Source: Methanolobus sp.
GTDB taxonomy: Archaea > Halobacteriota > Methanosarcinia > Methanosarcinales > Methanosarcinaceae
NCBI GenBank assembly: GCA_029762595.1
Contig: JARVGJ010000005.1
Location: forward strand, 52,774 to 116,773
Reading direction: 5' to 3'
Length of the DNA stretch: 64,000 nucleotides
The translations under genes and the position numbers were made by a program. Positions 9,764 through 19,946 of the stretch are shown piece by piece (position 1 is the stretch's first letter; each line of letters starts with the position of its first letter). The notes beneath the pieces were generated by a model, which had not been told where the DNA came from, did not search any database, and worked only from the letters and a program-made list of their open reading frames with translations.

Positions 9764-10990
9764 TCACCAGATCATAAGTACGATGTCAGCACCGCCAGGA
9801 TTTGCTGTCCTGTATATGGCATCGAGCCTGTTAATGACAAGCTCGTTCCTTGTGCTGTTGTCCGTGGCACTAGTATTGCACATGAGTGCTATGGTATGGT
9901 TGATGTCGTCAGCATGGAAGTCTATGATATGGGCTGAGATCTGGTCTTTATTCTTTTCCAGTATCATATAATGGACCATATCCACCAGATCAAGACCAAT
10001 GCTTTGTTCTTGCGGGCTTATTGTGACATTCAATCCATAAAGTCCGCTTACTGTGTAGTTCATGCAGCCAAGTACGCTCTGCATCACCGGACTACTGCAA
10101 CCTTTACATTGAGGTCCGGTTAAAAAGGCCAGCTGCTCACTGTTGACTGCTATCTCAGTACCGTTAAGTGATGAAAGGTAATCGTATGGGAAAACAATAT
10201 CAGTGATAAGTTCCGCACAACCGGATGATACAACTTCAATGCTCTTTCCGAACATATGAAGGAACTCAGATTCAGGATCATTGGAATTGAATGCGTTGTA
10301 TACTCCTGTTTCATTGAAAGGAGCATATATCTCTTCCATGGGTACGGGATATATTACTGGCATCGAGATCCTTACCTTTTGTTTTATGGCATTATCAGGT
10401 GCTGGATCTCCGATGGTCATCCCACTTCGTATATTGTGTCCGGTAACAGGCTGCCAGTGGGCTTCGAACCTGTAATAATACCTCTGTCCTATTGTCCTTT
10501 CAAGATGCGCAGCTATTTGTTTTTCGGTTTCTGTCCTTTGCATCTGTGTCATGGGATTGAGTGCCTTTTCAGTTCCGTCCTTTTCCATTACCAGGCCCAG
10601 TACCAGACCTTCGGCAACAAGGTCTGAAAAAGTACGATGTCGCTGTTCCTTTGTGAACAAGGTTCTCGCAGTGTCCTGAAGTATCGAATTTTGTGAAAGG
10701 TTCACATCAATTCCTGCAAGTTCTCCAGGTTCCAGTGTATATTCATATTCTTCCAGGGTACTGCTCATTATGGTGTTAAGCAGGTAAGTATCCATCTGTT
10801 GTGCAGATATATAATGGGCTGAACTATATTGGTAATCGGCAGCTATCGATGGCATAAGGATGACTGCGGAAATAGAGACCAGTATCAGGAAAAGGCAGGC
10901 ATCGATGCTTGATGAGAACGCCTTATCGTTTGCAGACAGGTCATTAATGACGTTCTGTAATTTTTTTTTAAATCTTTTCTCTTGAACCAA
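9764..10990 (-). CDS. Secreted/membrane protein with archaeal pilin-like N terminus, large subunit of a four-gene set
   Basis: 408 residues, function not recognised. Residues 1-25 are basic (KRFKKKLQN) and end in a NDKAFSSSID segment, followed by a hydrophobic stretch (about 32-48), so one N-terminal transmembrane anchor with a large outside domain. The ectodomain holds several N-glycosylation sequons and a CKGC...C group near residues 300-315 that could make disulfides or bind metal. The N-terminal pattern (short acidic/basic stretch, Ala, then a long hydrophobic helix) resembles archaeal prepilins and is shared by the three genes upstream. Its start lies one base after the preceding stop. 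Possible minor pilin or adhesin. Confidence 0.6.
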   Translation of the reverse strand: MVQEKRFKKKLQNVINDLSANDKAFSSSIDACLFLILVSISAVILMPSIAADYQYSSAHYISAQQMDTYLLNTIMSSTLEEYEYTLEPGELAGIDVNLSQNSILQDTARTLFTKEQRHRTFSDLVAEGLVLGLVMEKDGTEKALNPMTQMQRTETEKQIAAHLERTIGQRYYYRFEAHWQPVTGHNIRSGMTIGDPAPDNAIKQKVRISMPVIYPVPMEEIYAPFNETGVYNAFNSNDPESEFLHMFGKSIEVVSSGCAELITDIVFPYDYLSSLNGTEIAVNSEQLAFLTGPQCKGCSSPVMQSVLGCMNYTVSGLYGLNVTISPQEQSIGLDLVDMVHYMILEKNKDQISAHIIDFHADDINHTIALMCNTSATDNSTRNELVINRLDAIYRTANPGGADIVLMIW

Positions 10991-10991
10991 C

Positions 10992-11498
10992 TCATTTCCA
11001 CCTCTGATATATTATTTTGACTGTAATGGTTCCCGTAACGCAGCGGGCATTGCTTCCAAGCTCGATCACAACAGGCACTGAAGCAGCAATAACGTTCCTT
11101 CCTTCACAGGAATAAGGTCTCTGCTCAATGGTCCATTGATGACTGCCATCATCAGTGCTTGCCTCTACATAGAATTCAATGTTCGGGGAGAAGCGCTGGA
11201 AGAAAAGATAATGTTCCTGTGGCTCTATTAACGGGTTTGCAATGTTATCAAGTGCTTTTGCACAGATAATTCCCGGCCTGCTGCCCTGGAGTGGTGGATA
11301 TGATGCAATGTCGGCTGCTATCATGACAGCCTGTTCGTAGTTTTCAAGTGCCTTGGAGTTATCACTGAAGGCAAAGTATGTATTTGAGAGTATGGATGCA
11401 AAGACAACAAAGCCCACAACTACCAGTGCAGTTGTCATAATGTCGTTATTCGGCTCAAGCAAAGCCCTTTCGTCACTGGTAAACGAGGATATATTCAA
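10992..11498 (-). CDS. Pilin-like membrane protein with SDERA N terminus
   Basis: 168 residues, no assigned family. N terminus SSFTSDERALLEPNND, then a hydrophobic helix (about 20-38) and a mostly beta-rich outer domain with three cysteines. The DERA motif directly before a hydrophobic segment is reminiscent of archaeal type IV pilins (DERAVSP...). The first 26 bp overlap the end of the upstream gene, so translation is coupled. Lack of the canonical G/A cleavage context makes processing by a prepilin peptidase uncertain. Confidence 0.6.
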   Translation of the reverse strand: MNISSFTSDERALLEPNNDIMTTALVVVGFVVFASILSNTYFAFSDNSKALENYEQAVMIAADIASYPPLQGSRPGIICAKALDNIANPLIEPQEHYLFFQRFSPNIEFYVEASTDDGSHQWTIEQRPYSCEGRNVIAASVPVVIELGSNARCVTGTITVKIIYQRWK

Positions 11499-12168
11499 GT
11501 TCTCTCACCTCGCTTGCATCAGTCACGAATATCGATCTCTTCTTAATATGGACCTTCTCATCTATATTCAGATGGCTCTCTTTAGCTGAAGCAACCGCAA
11601 GGAATTCGGTCACATCCGTGTATGGGAATAAAGAACTAATTGGATAAACTACAGTTCCGTTAGCTGCAAATTCTATGGTCAGCAAGTTCTCCAGTTCTGC
11701 CGGACTGAAAGGAAGGGTCCTGTAACTGAGTGACCTGGCAGAATTGATATTCCTTCCATTGTCTTGAAACGTACAGGCTACATATTCCCCTGTTACTGAA
11801 ATATTCAGCTTTTTATAATCTTCAGGCGTCAGTAACCCTGAGTATGCATCAAAGCTGTAGTCCTTCACAGCATAGGCTGTGCCTGAAGGGCTGCTTCCCA
11901 CAGAATCTATATTTGATGCAATATCAAAGGTTAAGGTATCAAGTCCATCCTTTTTGCTAATGTCTGCATGAAGTGTAGCCAGATTATATAATGCAACAAG
12001 GATTATCGCAGACGCAACGATAAGTGCGGTCTTGGAAAGGATGAGGTCTGCCCACGCGTTTGAATCCTCCTGCAGGTTTTTGGGAACCTTGACCTGCCCA
12101 CATGCTTTGGATAGGGAAGGATGGATTCTTTTTGGCACATCAGGCACGACTTCATTTTGATTTTTCAT
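11473..12168 (-). CDS. Pilin-like membrane protein with N-terminal cytoplasmic extension
   Basis: 231 residues, no assigned family. It has a longer cytoplasmic part (about 1-45, rich in Lys and Pro), a motif EDSNAWADLILSKT, one hydrophobic helix (about 48-64) and an outer domain with sequons and one cysteine. Its ATG shares a base with the TAA of the preceding gene (TAATG), and its 3' end overlaps the next gene by 26 bp. The layout agrees with its neighbours: one N-terminal anchor and a beta-rich outer part. Probably a subunit of the same surface structure. Confidence 0.58.
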   Translation of the reverse strand: MKNQNEVVPDVPKRIHPSLSKACGQVKVPKNLQEDSNAWADLILSKTALIVASAIILVALYNLATLHADISKKDGLDTLTFDIASNIDSVGSSPSGTAYAVKDYSFDAYSGLLTPEDYKKLNISVTGEYVACTFQDNGRNINSARSLSYRTLPFSPAELENLLTIEFAANGTVVYPISSLFPYTDVTEFLAVASAKESHLNIDEKVHIKKRSIFVTDASEVRELEYILVYQ

Positions 12169-12689
12169 TATAATTGCGACTTATCACTAAGTGCAATAAA
12201 AATTTTTCTATTTTGATCGCGTACACTTTCCAGGCTCAGCAGATGAGGTCCGGCTTCCAGGACAACACAGCCGTTAAGCATTGCGTTAGAATAATATCCG
12301 GCAGATTCTCCGATTATCTGCTTTCCGTTGGTCTCTATATAATAGTTCCTGGCATCAGAGGGCCAGTCATCTTCTTTTCCCGGTATCGCTCCCATTACAA
12401 CTCTGGTATTGTCCGGTATGTTCACATTCAATGTGACACTGCTGCCTGCTCCTCCATAAGACATCTGGCTGGCATGCGATTCTATCTCCGAGATTGCAGT
12501 CTGCGCAGCATATATCTCCTCTTTTTCAAGAAGTGAACTGATCGATGCAGAGAGAAGCACCACCAAAGCCCCGATGACTATCACCGCAACCGCCATTCTC
12601 ATGGGTAGGGCATCAGATGCCCTTTCATCGCTACGTATAGCCCTGAGATACGGGATCAATGGGGCCGTTGGCACCATTGTCGCTTTCAT
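12168..12689 (-). CDS. Pilin-like membrane protein with SDERA N terminus, first gene after hisS
   Basis: 173 residues, no assigned family. [14 protein letters not shown] is followed by a strongly hydrophobic helix (about 33-50, [14 protein letters not shown]) and an outer domain with a single-sheet feel and few cysteines. The DERA plus hydrophobic helix pattern is like archaeal type IV pilins. Its ATG overlaps the hisS stop (ATGA), so it depends on hisS translation. No prepilin peptidase, PilB-type ATPase or PilC-type membrane protein is encoded in the window, so it would have to use a system encoded elsewhere. Confidence 0.6.
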   Translation of the reverse strand: MKATMVPTAPLIPYLRAIRSDERASDALPMRMAVAVIVIGALVVLLSASISSLLEKEEIYAAQTAISEIESHASQMSYGGAGSSVTLNVNIPDNTRVVMGAIPGKEDDWPSDARNYYIETNGKQIIGESAGYYSNAMLNGCVVLEAGPHLLSLESVRDQNRKIFIALSDKSQL

Positions 12690-13924
12690 TGTTTATGACC
12701 AAGTTCCAATATCACTTCATCAATGCTTAGCAGTTCCTGTTCACCCGTGGTCATATTTTTCAGTGTGACCTTCCCTGCTTCTACTTCCTGTTCGCCTATT
12801 ATTATCACATGACTGGATCCGATGTTGTTTGCATAGGATAGCTGTGCCTTGAAGTTTCTCTTCATCAGGTCCGTGTAGACCGGCATATGGGGCCGAAGTC
12901 TTATAGCAGTTTTCAGGGCATCGGTACGTGTGCTGTCCTTGGCAATGATGACAACAGGTATGTCATCAGGGGCCTGGATCTCACAAACCTCCATTATCCT
13001 GTCAAAGCCAAGGCCAAATCCTGTGGATGGTACATCGCCGCCTCCAAAGAGCTTGATGAGCTGGTATGAACCTCCGCCACACACCTGGTTCTGGGCACCA
13101 AGACCTTCGGCATATATCTCAAAGACAGTTCCGGTGTAGTAGTCAAGTCCCCTGGCAATCCCGAAATCAATAGTATATTCCACTCCATAGATGTCCAGGA
13201 TGCTTAGAAGTTCCTGGAATGCTTCTATTTCCGGGATATTTCCTATAAGGTCCCTTGCCTTTGCGATCGCTCCTTCTCCTGTAAGGCATATCAGTTCCAG
13301 GAGTTTCATGCGCAGGTCTGCAGGGGCATCAATTTCTTCAAGTAACTCATCAAGTCCAACGTCATCCTTTTTATCAACAAGCCTCATTATCCTGCTCTGC
13401 TGCTCCGGCTCCAGAACACTTAGCAGATGCCTGATCACTCCCAGATTGTTCACATGGAGGTCACCTTTTATGCCTGCTGATCTTAGCATCTCCGTTGCAA
13501 GTGCAATAACTTCTGCATCAGCCTCAGCGTTAGTGCTTCCTATGAGCTCTACGCCAAACTGCCAGAATTCCCTGAAGCGTCCCTTCTGTGGTCTCTCATA
13601 CCTGAAGCAGTTCTCGAAATAGAAAAGCTTTACAGGCTGCTGGTAAGCCTGCATCTCATTGACGTACATCCTCATGACCGGGGCGGTCAGCTCAGGACGC
13701 AGGGTCATCTCCCTGTCTCCCTTGTCCCTGAAGTTGTAAAGTTCCCCTATTATCCCTTCGCCTGATTTAAGCGTGAAGAGTTCCAGGTTCTCAAAGGTAG
13801 GTGTGATTATCTCATTAAATCCCCAGTTCCTGACTACCTGGCGTAAGATGTTCTCTACGTTCCTTCTTTTTTTCGTGTCCTGCGGAAGGAAATCACGTGT
13901 GCCTCGTGGTTTACTGATCTTCAT
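12686..13924 (-). CDS. hisS: Histidyl-tRNA synthetase
   Basis: Class II synthetase that charges tRNA-His. The 412-residue protein has motif 1 around the N terminus ([20 protein letters not shown]), motif 2 [20 protein letters not shown], the HisA region [15 protein letters not shown] with the histidine-binding Arg, and motif 3 [11 protein letters not shown], then an anticodon-binding domain. It is the first gene of an operon with four pilin-like genes, which is an unusual partnership. A TATA box at 13964-13973 predicts a short leader of about 16 nt. Confidence 0.96.
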   Translation of the reverse strand: MKISKPRGTRDFLPQDTKKRRNVENILRQVVRNWGFNEIITPTFENLELFTLKSGEGIIGELYNFRDKGDREMTLRPELTAPVMRMYVNEMQAYQQPVKLFYFENCFRYERPQKGRFREFWQFGVELIGSTNAEADAEVIALATEMLRSAGIKGDLHVNNLGVIRHLLSVLEPEQQSRIMRLVDKKDDVGLDELLEEIDAPADLRMKLLELICLTGEGAIAKARDLIGNIPEIEAFQELLSILDIYGVEYTIDFGIARGLDYYTGTVFEIYAEGLGAQNQVCGGGSYQLIKLFGGGDVPSTGFGLGFDRIMEVCEIQAPDDIPVVIIAKDSTRTDALKTAIRLRPHMPVYTDLMKRNFKAQLSYANNIGSSHVIIIGEQEVEAGKVTLKNMTTGEQELLSIDEVILELGHKQ

Positions 13925-13963
13925 TTCTGGTCAACCTGATGATATGGGTAGTAAAGGATAGTA

Positions 13964-13973
13964 GCTTATATGC
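13964..13973 (-). promoter_or_regulatory. TATA box of the hisS operon
   Basis: Minus-strand GCATATAAGC centred about 44 bp before the hisS ATG at 13924. The 465-bp gap 13925-14389 also holds a small palindrome (TAGTA-TAAAAG-TACTA near 14070-14086) and the leader of trpB2 described separately; I see no further gene in it. Confidence 0.5.
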
Positions 13974-14272
13974 ATGATGACTTCTACTGATAATTGTCGT
14001 GTTCATCTGTAAAATGCAGTTAAGCGAACAAATCCTTCTCTGATCTATATGTTATCAATAAAGTGTGTCAGTAGTATAAAAGTACTATATTTTACAGTTT
14101 CGATTAGTTCTTTATGGGTCATGACTTTGAAGAGAAGCCTTATTTGCAATATACAGGAAGGTGTTTTTACATTATCTTTGATGTGTGTACCACCTATGGG
14201 TCCGGCCTAATCCTTAATTTTATGGCTGCTGTATCTACTTTGTTCACCGTGCCAGTATTGAAGGAGTAACGG

Positions 14273-14314
14273 ATGCTTTTGAGGATGGAAATATCTACCA
14301 CTGCGGGCCTGTAA
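14273..14314 (+). other. Possible 13-codon upstream ORF enclosed in a hairpin before trpB2
   Basis: ATG at 14273 follows AAGGAG (14261-14266) at usual spacing and opens a 13-codon frame (MLLRMEISTTAGL). The frame sits inside a perfect 8-bp inverted repeat, GCTTTTGA (14275-14282) and TCAAAAGC (14316-14323). The likely trpB2 TATA (ATTAAATATCAC near 14325) lies immediately after it, so the element may belong to a separate short RNA rather than to the trpB2 leader. There are no Trp codons, so it is not a classical trp leader peptide. Confidence 0.3.
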
Positions 14315-14389
14315 ATCAAAAGCATTAAATATCACATCCAATGTACTCAGTTATACATTATTGAATCAATTTCTGACAGAGGTAATATT

Positions 14390-15688
14390 ATGGACCACAC
14401 AAAGATCTTACTTGATGAAAATGAGATGCCAACACAATGGTATAACATCCTTGCGGATATCAAGGTGGACCCGCCACTAAATCCGGCAACCAAGGAGCCC
14501 ATGGACCCCAAGGACCTTGAACCTATATTTGCCAGGGAGCTCATAAAACAGGAGATAAGCTCTGAGAGATATATCGATATTCCAAAAGATATCCTGGAGA
14601 TATACAGTCTCTGGAGGCCATCTCCTCTTCACAGGGCTCACAGGCTTGAAAAAGCACTGGGGACACCTGCAAAGATATATTACAAGAATGAAAGTGTCAG
14701 TCCCGCCGGAAGCCACAAGCCTAATACTGCCATTGCACAGGCCTATTATAATATGAAGGAGGGCACAGAGAGAATTACCACCGAAACCGGTGCAGGACAG
14801 TGGGGCAGTGCATTATCACTCTCATGTAATTACTTTGACATAGAATGTAAGGTCTACATGGTACGCTCAAGCTTCTACCAGAAGCCATACCGCAAGTCCC
14901 TGATCAATCTATGGGGGGCCAATGTAGTTCCGTCCCCAAGCACTGAAACACAATTTGGAAGGAAGATCCTTGAGATGTATCCGGAAACCACTGGCAGTCT
15001 TGGAATTGCAATCAGTGAGGCCATAGAGGAAGCTGCGCTCAATGACAATACCAAGTATGCTCTTGGCAGTGTGCTCAATCACACCTGTCTTCACCAGACA
15101 GTTGTTGGTATTGAGTCCCAGGCACAGTTCGCCAAGACAGAGGATTATCCTGACATAATCATCGGATGCTGTGGTGGCGGAAGCAACCTTGCCGGTGTGA
15201 GCCTGCCTTACATAAGGGACAACATTGCCGGTAAGACCGACACCAGGATAATCGCTGTGGAGCCTTCTGCATGCCCGACCCTTACATCAGGGCAGTTCAG
15301 GTATGACTTTGGTGATATGGCCCAGATGACACCACTGCTTAAGATGTACACACTTGGTTCCGAGTTCATACCCCCTGCCATCCATGCAGGAGGTCTCAGG
15401 TACCATGGTGCCTCCCCGATAGTCAGTAAGCTTGTTGCCGATGGTCATATGGAGGCAACCTCCTATCACCAGATAGAGGTGTTCGATGCGGCTGTTACAT
15501 TTGCACGCAGTGAAGGTATAGCACCAGCTCCTGAGTCATCACATGCCATTAAATGTACTATTGATGAAGCCCTTAAGTGCAAACAGACAGGTGAAGAGAA
15601 GACAATAATGTTCAACCTGAGCGGCCACGGACACTTTGACATGGGTTCCTATGACAAGTACTTCAGTGGCGAGCTGAGCAACGACTGA
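14390..15688 (+). CDS. trpB2: TrpB2-type tryptophan synthase beta chain (PLP enzyme)
   Basis: PLP-dependent synthase that joins serine and indole, TrpB2 subfamily, which acts without the usual TrpA contact. The 432-residue protein has the PLP lysine in [11 protein letters not shown] (K110), the GQWG segment ([13 protein letters not shown]), and the phosphate-binding [10 protein letters not shown]. The N-terminal extension and the absence of the TrpA-binding region are typical of TrpB2. SD GAGGTAAT precedes the ATG. No trpA is adjacent. A short inverted repeat (GGCAT/ATGCC near 15708-15720) and a pyrimidine-rich tail follow the stop. Confidence 0.9.
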   Translation: MDHTKILLDENEMPTQWYNILADIKVDPPLNPATKEPMDPKDLEPIFARELIKQEISSERYIDIPKDILEIYSLWRPSPLHRAHRLEKALGTPAKIYYKNESVSPAGSHKPNTAIAQAYYNMKEGTERITTETGAGQWGSALSLSCNYFDIECKVYMVRSSFYQKPYRKSLINLWGANVVPSPSTETQFGRKILEMYPETTGSLGIAISEAIEEAALNDNTKYALGSVLNHTCLHQTVVGIESQAQFAKTEDYPDIIIGCCGGGSNLAGVSLPYIRDNIAGKTDTRIIAVEPSACPTLTSGQFRYDFGDMAQMTPLLKMYTLGSEFIPPAIHAGGLRYHGASPIVSKLVADGHMEATSYHQIEVFDAAVTFARSEGIAPAPESSHAIKCTIDEALKCKQTGEEKTIMFNLSGHGHFDMGSYDKYFSGELSND

Positions 15689-15967
15689 GTTTTTGAAGGA
15701 CATGTGGCATTCAATGCCGCATATCTCTTTTCATTTTCTGCACAGAATAGACATTTTTACTTCTGCATAGCTCCAAAAAGTTTATTGCTTATTCCTCTGA
15801 AGTATTTAGTGGAGTGAACAAATAATTCTGGCAGGGAGTGTATCTTATATCAAACATGGAATGATTAGCTGGAGCTGTATTTGCTTAAATGTGATCATAT
15901 GATTTTTTAGTTTTTGATAGTATCCTGTCCGATAGCTTGTGCACTTTCAAACGGATAAGGGGTCAGT

Positions 15968-17443
15968 ATGAAAGAGATATATGACAAAATGGCTACAGAA
16001 GCCATGAATGCACAGAAAGCGGTTGTAAGCACTATAAATAAGAAGCGTGGTACTGCATTTAAGGTGGAAGATGCAAAGCCATATGTTGATGCAGTCAACA
16101 TGATGGAGCCAAAAGGCGACCAGTGCAAAGAAGTATTCGACCTGCACATAGATTCGGTAAATAAGCATTATGAGATCCTTTCTGGTTTAACGGACAGTGT
16201 GAGGCCAGAAGATGATCCATTTGTTGAACACTACCAGACACCTCCTATCATGGATATATTGTACGAGGAAGATCCTGCATTCAGGACATCTGTGGAGAAG
16301 TTCATTGAAAGGATCGGCAGGTCTGGGGCTCTCATCGGTAAAGAATCGATACGAAGATACGGGGGTTTCTATGGTCCTACCTGCGTTGTAGACTTTGCCT
16401 TTGTTCCCGGAAGTACAAGCAATGTGGTTAACAGGATTCTGCAGAAAACAGATATTCCGGTGGACCACAAGCGTGCGATACTCTCTTCCAAGTCATGGGG
16501 AATGAACACATCATACGGCATTGGTGCCAAATTCCAGATGGCAATCGAGAATGGCAAGACTCCGGATGAAGCCTTGAAAGAAGAGATAGAGATGCTTCAG
16601 ATGGTCTATGATACACCCATGGTTGCCCAGGCCAGGCTCATGGATGAGGCTGGTCACACATCCTTTGACGTGAAGAAATACATGAATCAGTACAAGCAGA
16701 AGATGAAGAAGACGGTAAGGGCTGCAATGGATGCTGATGTGTTCTACGGTAACATTGTTACTGTTCCGGCGTACGGCGTGGGTGATGTTGCCCACCACAT
16801 ATCCCAGTCAATGTTCAACATGACAAAGGATGATGTGGTCATGGCTATCATCAATGCTGTGACCGATGTAATGGACGGGACCATGAAGAATGCCATGGGC
16901 AAGTTCAGGGACGAGTATTCCCCGCTGACCATAGCAACGGACGCTGCTGCAGCAGCAACCACCAAGATACTCTGGATGGATGGTTTTACAACCATGATGG
17001 TACTTGACCTGCTGGTCAAAAGATTCCACAACCTGGTCCTGAACAATCCTGCAAGGGGTGCTGCGGCCGAACTTCATAACGTGGACTTCATTGACCTGAT
17101 AGAAAAGGGCGAACGCATTATTGATCATAAACCAAGGGGTATGGGTGGTATAGTCCAGGACATACCCGTTGACCTGAGTCCCATTGCCAGCAACGAGGTT
17201 CTTAACAACCCGCAGCGTTACACCTATCCGGCATGTGCCATCACTGTCCGGTTCTCGGCATTGATGAGGCTGGCTGACTTCCCGTGCCTGCTGACCAGTG
17301 AACCTGTTACAGCAACGATGCTTACAAACATCATAGCCCTCCATAAGACAGAACCGCATTCTCCGGCACGTACCTGCAAGTTCTGTGCTGCCAACTACTT
17401 CGATTACAAATGCAAGTATTGTAACTGGACGGAGGCAGTCTGA
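15968..17443 (+). CDS. DUF2193-family protein of methanogens
   Basis: 491 residues. It resembles the methanogen-specific DUF2193 family, for which I know no established activity. Notable parts: IGKESIRRYGGFYGPTC (about residue 118), a long alpha-helical core, DAAAAATTKILWMDGFTTMM, and a C-terminal four-cysteine knuckle CKFCAANYFDYKCKYC that looks like a zinc ribbon. There is no signal peptide or transmembrane segment. SD-like GGGGT precedes the ATG. It is a single-gene unit ending in a strong hairpin (17449-17471). It could bind a metal or an iron-sulfur site, but no reaction is inferred. Confidence 0.75.
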   Translation: MKEIYDKMATEAMNAQKAVVSTINKKRGTAFKVEDAKPYVDAVNMMEPKGDQCKEVFDLHIDSVNKHYEILSGLTDSVRPEDDPFVEHYQTPPIMDILYEEDPAFRTSVEKFIERIGRSGALIGKESIRRYGGFYGPTCVVDFAFVPGSTSNVVNRILQKTDIPVDHKRAILSSKSWGMNTSYGIGAKFQMAIENGKTPDEALKEEIEMLQMVYDTPMVAQARLMDEAGHTSFDVKKYMNQYKQKMKKTVRAAMDADVFYGNIVTVPAYGVGDVAHHISQSMFNMTKDDVVMAIINAVTDVMDGTMKNAMGKFRDEYSPLTIATDAAAAATTKILWMDGFTTMMVLDLLVKRFHNLVLNNPARGAAAELHNVDFIDLIEKGERIIDHKPRGMGGIVQDIPVDLSPIASNEVLNNPQRYTYPACAITVRFSALMRLADFPCLLTSEPVTATMLTNIIALHKTEPHSPARTCKFCAANYFDYKCKYCNWTEAV

Positions 17444-17448
17444 GCACA

Positions 17449-17481
17449 AATGTGCCTCTATGAGGCACATTTTATACTTTA
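17449..17481 (+). terminator. Hairpin terminator after the DUF2193 gene
   Basis: A perfect 10-bp inverted repeat AATGTGCCTC / GAGGCACATT with a 3-nt loop (17449-17471) is followed by TTTATACTTT. The stem starts 5 bp after the TGA. It is one of the cleanest terminator-like structures in the window. Confidence 0.7.
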
Positions 17482-17558
17482 TGAACTACTATCTTTTCCT
17501 GAAATGATCGACAGGGTAATTTTAATTACATATTACTCTCCTTTAAACCCCGGTTACC

Positions 17559-19811
17559 ATGAAAATAGAATCCCTGGACCTGCCGGATGATGTAATTCGT
17601 TTCTACCTGGATTCGGGTATAGAAGAACTCTATCCACCTCAGGCAGAGGCAATTGGAAAGGGTTTGCTTGAAGGTAATAACATACTTGCTGCAATTCCCA
17701 CAGCCTCAGGAAAAACATTGCTTGCCGAGCTTGCGATGTTAAAGGCGATCTCAAGAGGTGGCAAGGCACTTTATATTGTACCCCTGCGGGCCCTTGCAAG
17801 TGAAAAGTTTGACAGGTTCAGGACATTCTCCTCTGTTTTGGTAAAGGGCCCGGGACATGGCGGCCTGAAAGTCGGGATCTCCACAGGTGATTTCGAATCC
17901 CGTGACGAGTGGCTGGGGTTAAATGATATCATCGTTGCCACATCTGAAAAAACAGATTCGCTCCTGCGCAATGAGACCAGCTGGATGCAGGAAATAACCA
18001 CCATCGTGGTTGACGAGGTGCATTTACTTGATTCTGCCAACAGAGGTCCAACTCTTGAAGTCACGCTCACAAAGCTCATGAAACTTAATCCTGATTGTCA
18101 TATAATAGCTCTTTCAGCAACCGTTGGAAATGCTAGTGAAGTTGCAAACTGGCTGAAAGGAAAACTTGTGCTCAGTGAGTGGCGTCCTACAAGCCTTCGT
18201 GAGGGTGTTTACTATAATGGCAACATACATTACCATGGTTCACAGAAGCGCATTGAAGCCAGATCACAGGATGATGCAGTTAACATCCTTCTTGACACAT
18301 TAGAGGAAGGGGGCCAGTGCCTTGTATTTGAAAGCAGCCGTAAGAACAGTGTTTCATTTGCCAAAAGGGCAGGCACAAAGGTGGCTGAAACTCTTGACAA
18401 GCCTACAAGAAAAGCACTTGATGAACTCGTCGAGGAGATCATAGAGAACGGTGAGACCGAGGCAGCAAATGAACTGGCAAAGTGCGTGAGGAACGGAACT
18501 GCTTTCCATCATGCAGGACTAAACTCTGCACACCGCAAGATTGTGGAGGATGGTTTCAGGGCTAGCAAAATAAAGGTAATTTCCAGCACCCCTACCCTTG
18601 CGGCAGGGCTCAATCTTCCTGCAAGAAGGGTAATTATCAGGAGTTATAGGCGTTATGATCCAAATTACGGTATGCAGCCGATTCCGGTGCTTGATTACAA
18701 GCAGATGGCAGGTCGTGCAGGCAGGCCACATCTTGATCCTTATGGAGAGTCTGTCCTTATCGCAAAATCTTATGATGAGATGGCAGGACTGTTTGATAAT
18801 TATATCGATGCTGATGCAGAGGACATCTGGTCCAAGCTTGGTTCAGAGAACGCGCTAAGAACTCATATCCTTTCGACGATCGTCAATGGCTTTGCAACAA
18901 CAAGGGCTGGTCTTCTGGAATTTATTGAAGCAACGTTCTTCGCTTACCAGAATGATACCTGGGGAATTATGGAAGTTGTAGATGAATGTCTGGATTTCCT
19001 GAGATACAATGGTATGCTTGAGGGCGAGGACACACTGCAGCCAACAGTGCTTGGAAGACTGGTATCTACACTCTACATTGATCCTCTTTCCGGTGCTTAC
19101 ATTGTTGACGGGCTGAAAAAAGCTAAGGCAGATAATTTTACAGATATGACCCTCTTGCATCTGATATGCAAAACACCGGATATGAGGCAGCTCTACATGA
19201 GAACCAGCGATTATGAAGTGATCAACGATATCATCATGGACCGTAGCGATGAGTTTGTGGAGATCCCACCCAGGTCAAAGGAAGTTGATTATGAATGGTT
19301 CATGGCTGAAGTGAAAACCGCGCTTCTTGTAGAGGACTGGATTAACGAGAAGTCCCTTGACCTGATAACAAAGAAGTTCGGTGTTGGCGAAGGTGATGTC
19401 CATGCATTTGCCGATATCGCAGAATGGCTTATGCATTCGACTTCAAGGCTTTCAGGACTCATTGCACCTGAAATTCCAAAAGATGTTTCCAGTCATGCTG
19501 CACTGCTGGAAAAAAGGATACACTACGGAGCTTCGTCTGAACTTATCGAGCTTGTAAGCATCAGGGGAATTGGTCGTGTGCGTGCACGTAAGCTATATGA
19601 AAGTGGACTTAAAACTGTGCAGGCTATCAAAAATTCTGATATCGGTACTGTATCTGAGCTGATAGGTCCAAAGACTGCCAGGAAACTTTTTGATGAGCTT
19701 GGCCTTACTTCAGGATTAAGGCCATCCAGGTCAAGTGAGGGCATAAAGTCCGGAACAATGAGTTCACTTATGGAAAGAGAGCAGAGCACTTTCAATGATT
19801 TTGAAAAATAG
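17559..19811 (+). CDS. hel308: Hel308 (Hjm) superfamily 2 DNA helicase
   Basis: ATP-dependent 3'-5' helicase acting on stalled forks and recombination intermediates. The 750-residue protein has the Q motif PPQAEAI, Walker [12 protein letters not shown] (45-55), DEVH box (152-155), motif III LSATVGN, motif [13 protein letters not shown], motif [10 protein letters not shown], a winged-helix and ratchet domain, and a C-terminal helix-hairpin-helix ([17 protein letters not shown]). The C-terminal tail ends in a short acidic/aromatic stretch (NDFEK) that could contact partners. Length and motifs are those of archaeal Hel308. It starts 115 bp after the previous stop. Confidence 0.95.
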   Translation: MKIESLDLPDDVIRFYLDSGIEELYPPQAEAIGKGLLEGNNILAAIPTASGKTLLAELAMLKAISRGGKALYIVPLRALASEKFDRFRTFSSVLVKGPGHGGLKVGISTGDFESRDEWLGLNDIIVATSEKTDSLLRNETSWMQEITTIVVDEVHLLDSANRGPTLEVTLTKLMKLNPDCHIIALSATVGNASEVANWLKGKLVLSEWRPTSLREGVYYNGNIHYHGSQKRIEARSQDDAVNILLDTLEEGGQCLVFESSRKNSVSFAKRAGTKVAETLDKPTRKALDELVEEIIENGETEAANELAKCVRNGTAFHHAGLNSAHRKIVEDGFRASKIKVISSTPTLAAGLNLPARRVIIRSYRRYDPNYGMQPIPVLDYKQMAGRAGRPHLDPYGESVLIAKSYDEMAGLFDNYIDADAEDIWSKLGSENALRTHILSTIVNGFATTRAGLLEFIEATFFAYQNDTWGIMEVVDECLDFLRYNGMLEGEDTLQPTVLGRLVSTLYIDPLSGAYIVDGLKKAKADNFTDMTLLHLICKTPDMRQLYMRTSDYEVINDIIMDRSDEFVEIPPRSKEVDYEWFMAEVKTALLVEDWINEKSLDLITKKFGVGEGDVHAFADIAEWLMHSTSRLSGLIAPEIPKDVSSHAALLEKRIHYGASSELIELVSIRGIGRVRARKLYESGLKTVQAIKNSDIGTVSELIGPKTARKLFDELGLTSGLRPSRSSEGIKSGTMSSLMEREQSTFNDFEK

Positions 19812-19946
19812 GCTATTGTTCTGTATGGGTGAAGAGGTGCACGTTCTAAACATTATATATGATGAACAGGTATAAACATCAGAAAATAATCATTATCTTT
19901 AGCAATACATCGTTACTAACAAATCACAAACTACAGGGGAATAGAT

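Noticed and set aside
16808..17470. 220-codon minus-strand frame inside the DUF2193 gene
   Set aside because: Shadow of a gene with methanogen-family similarity; no SD or family resemblance.
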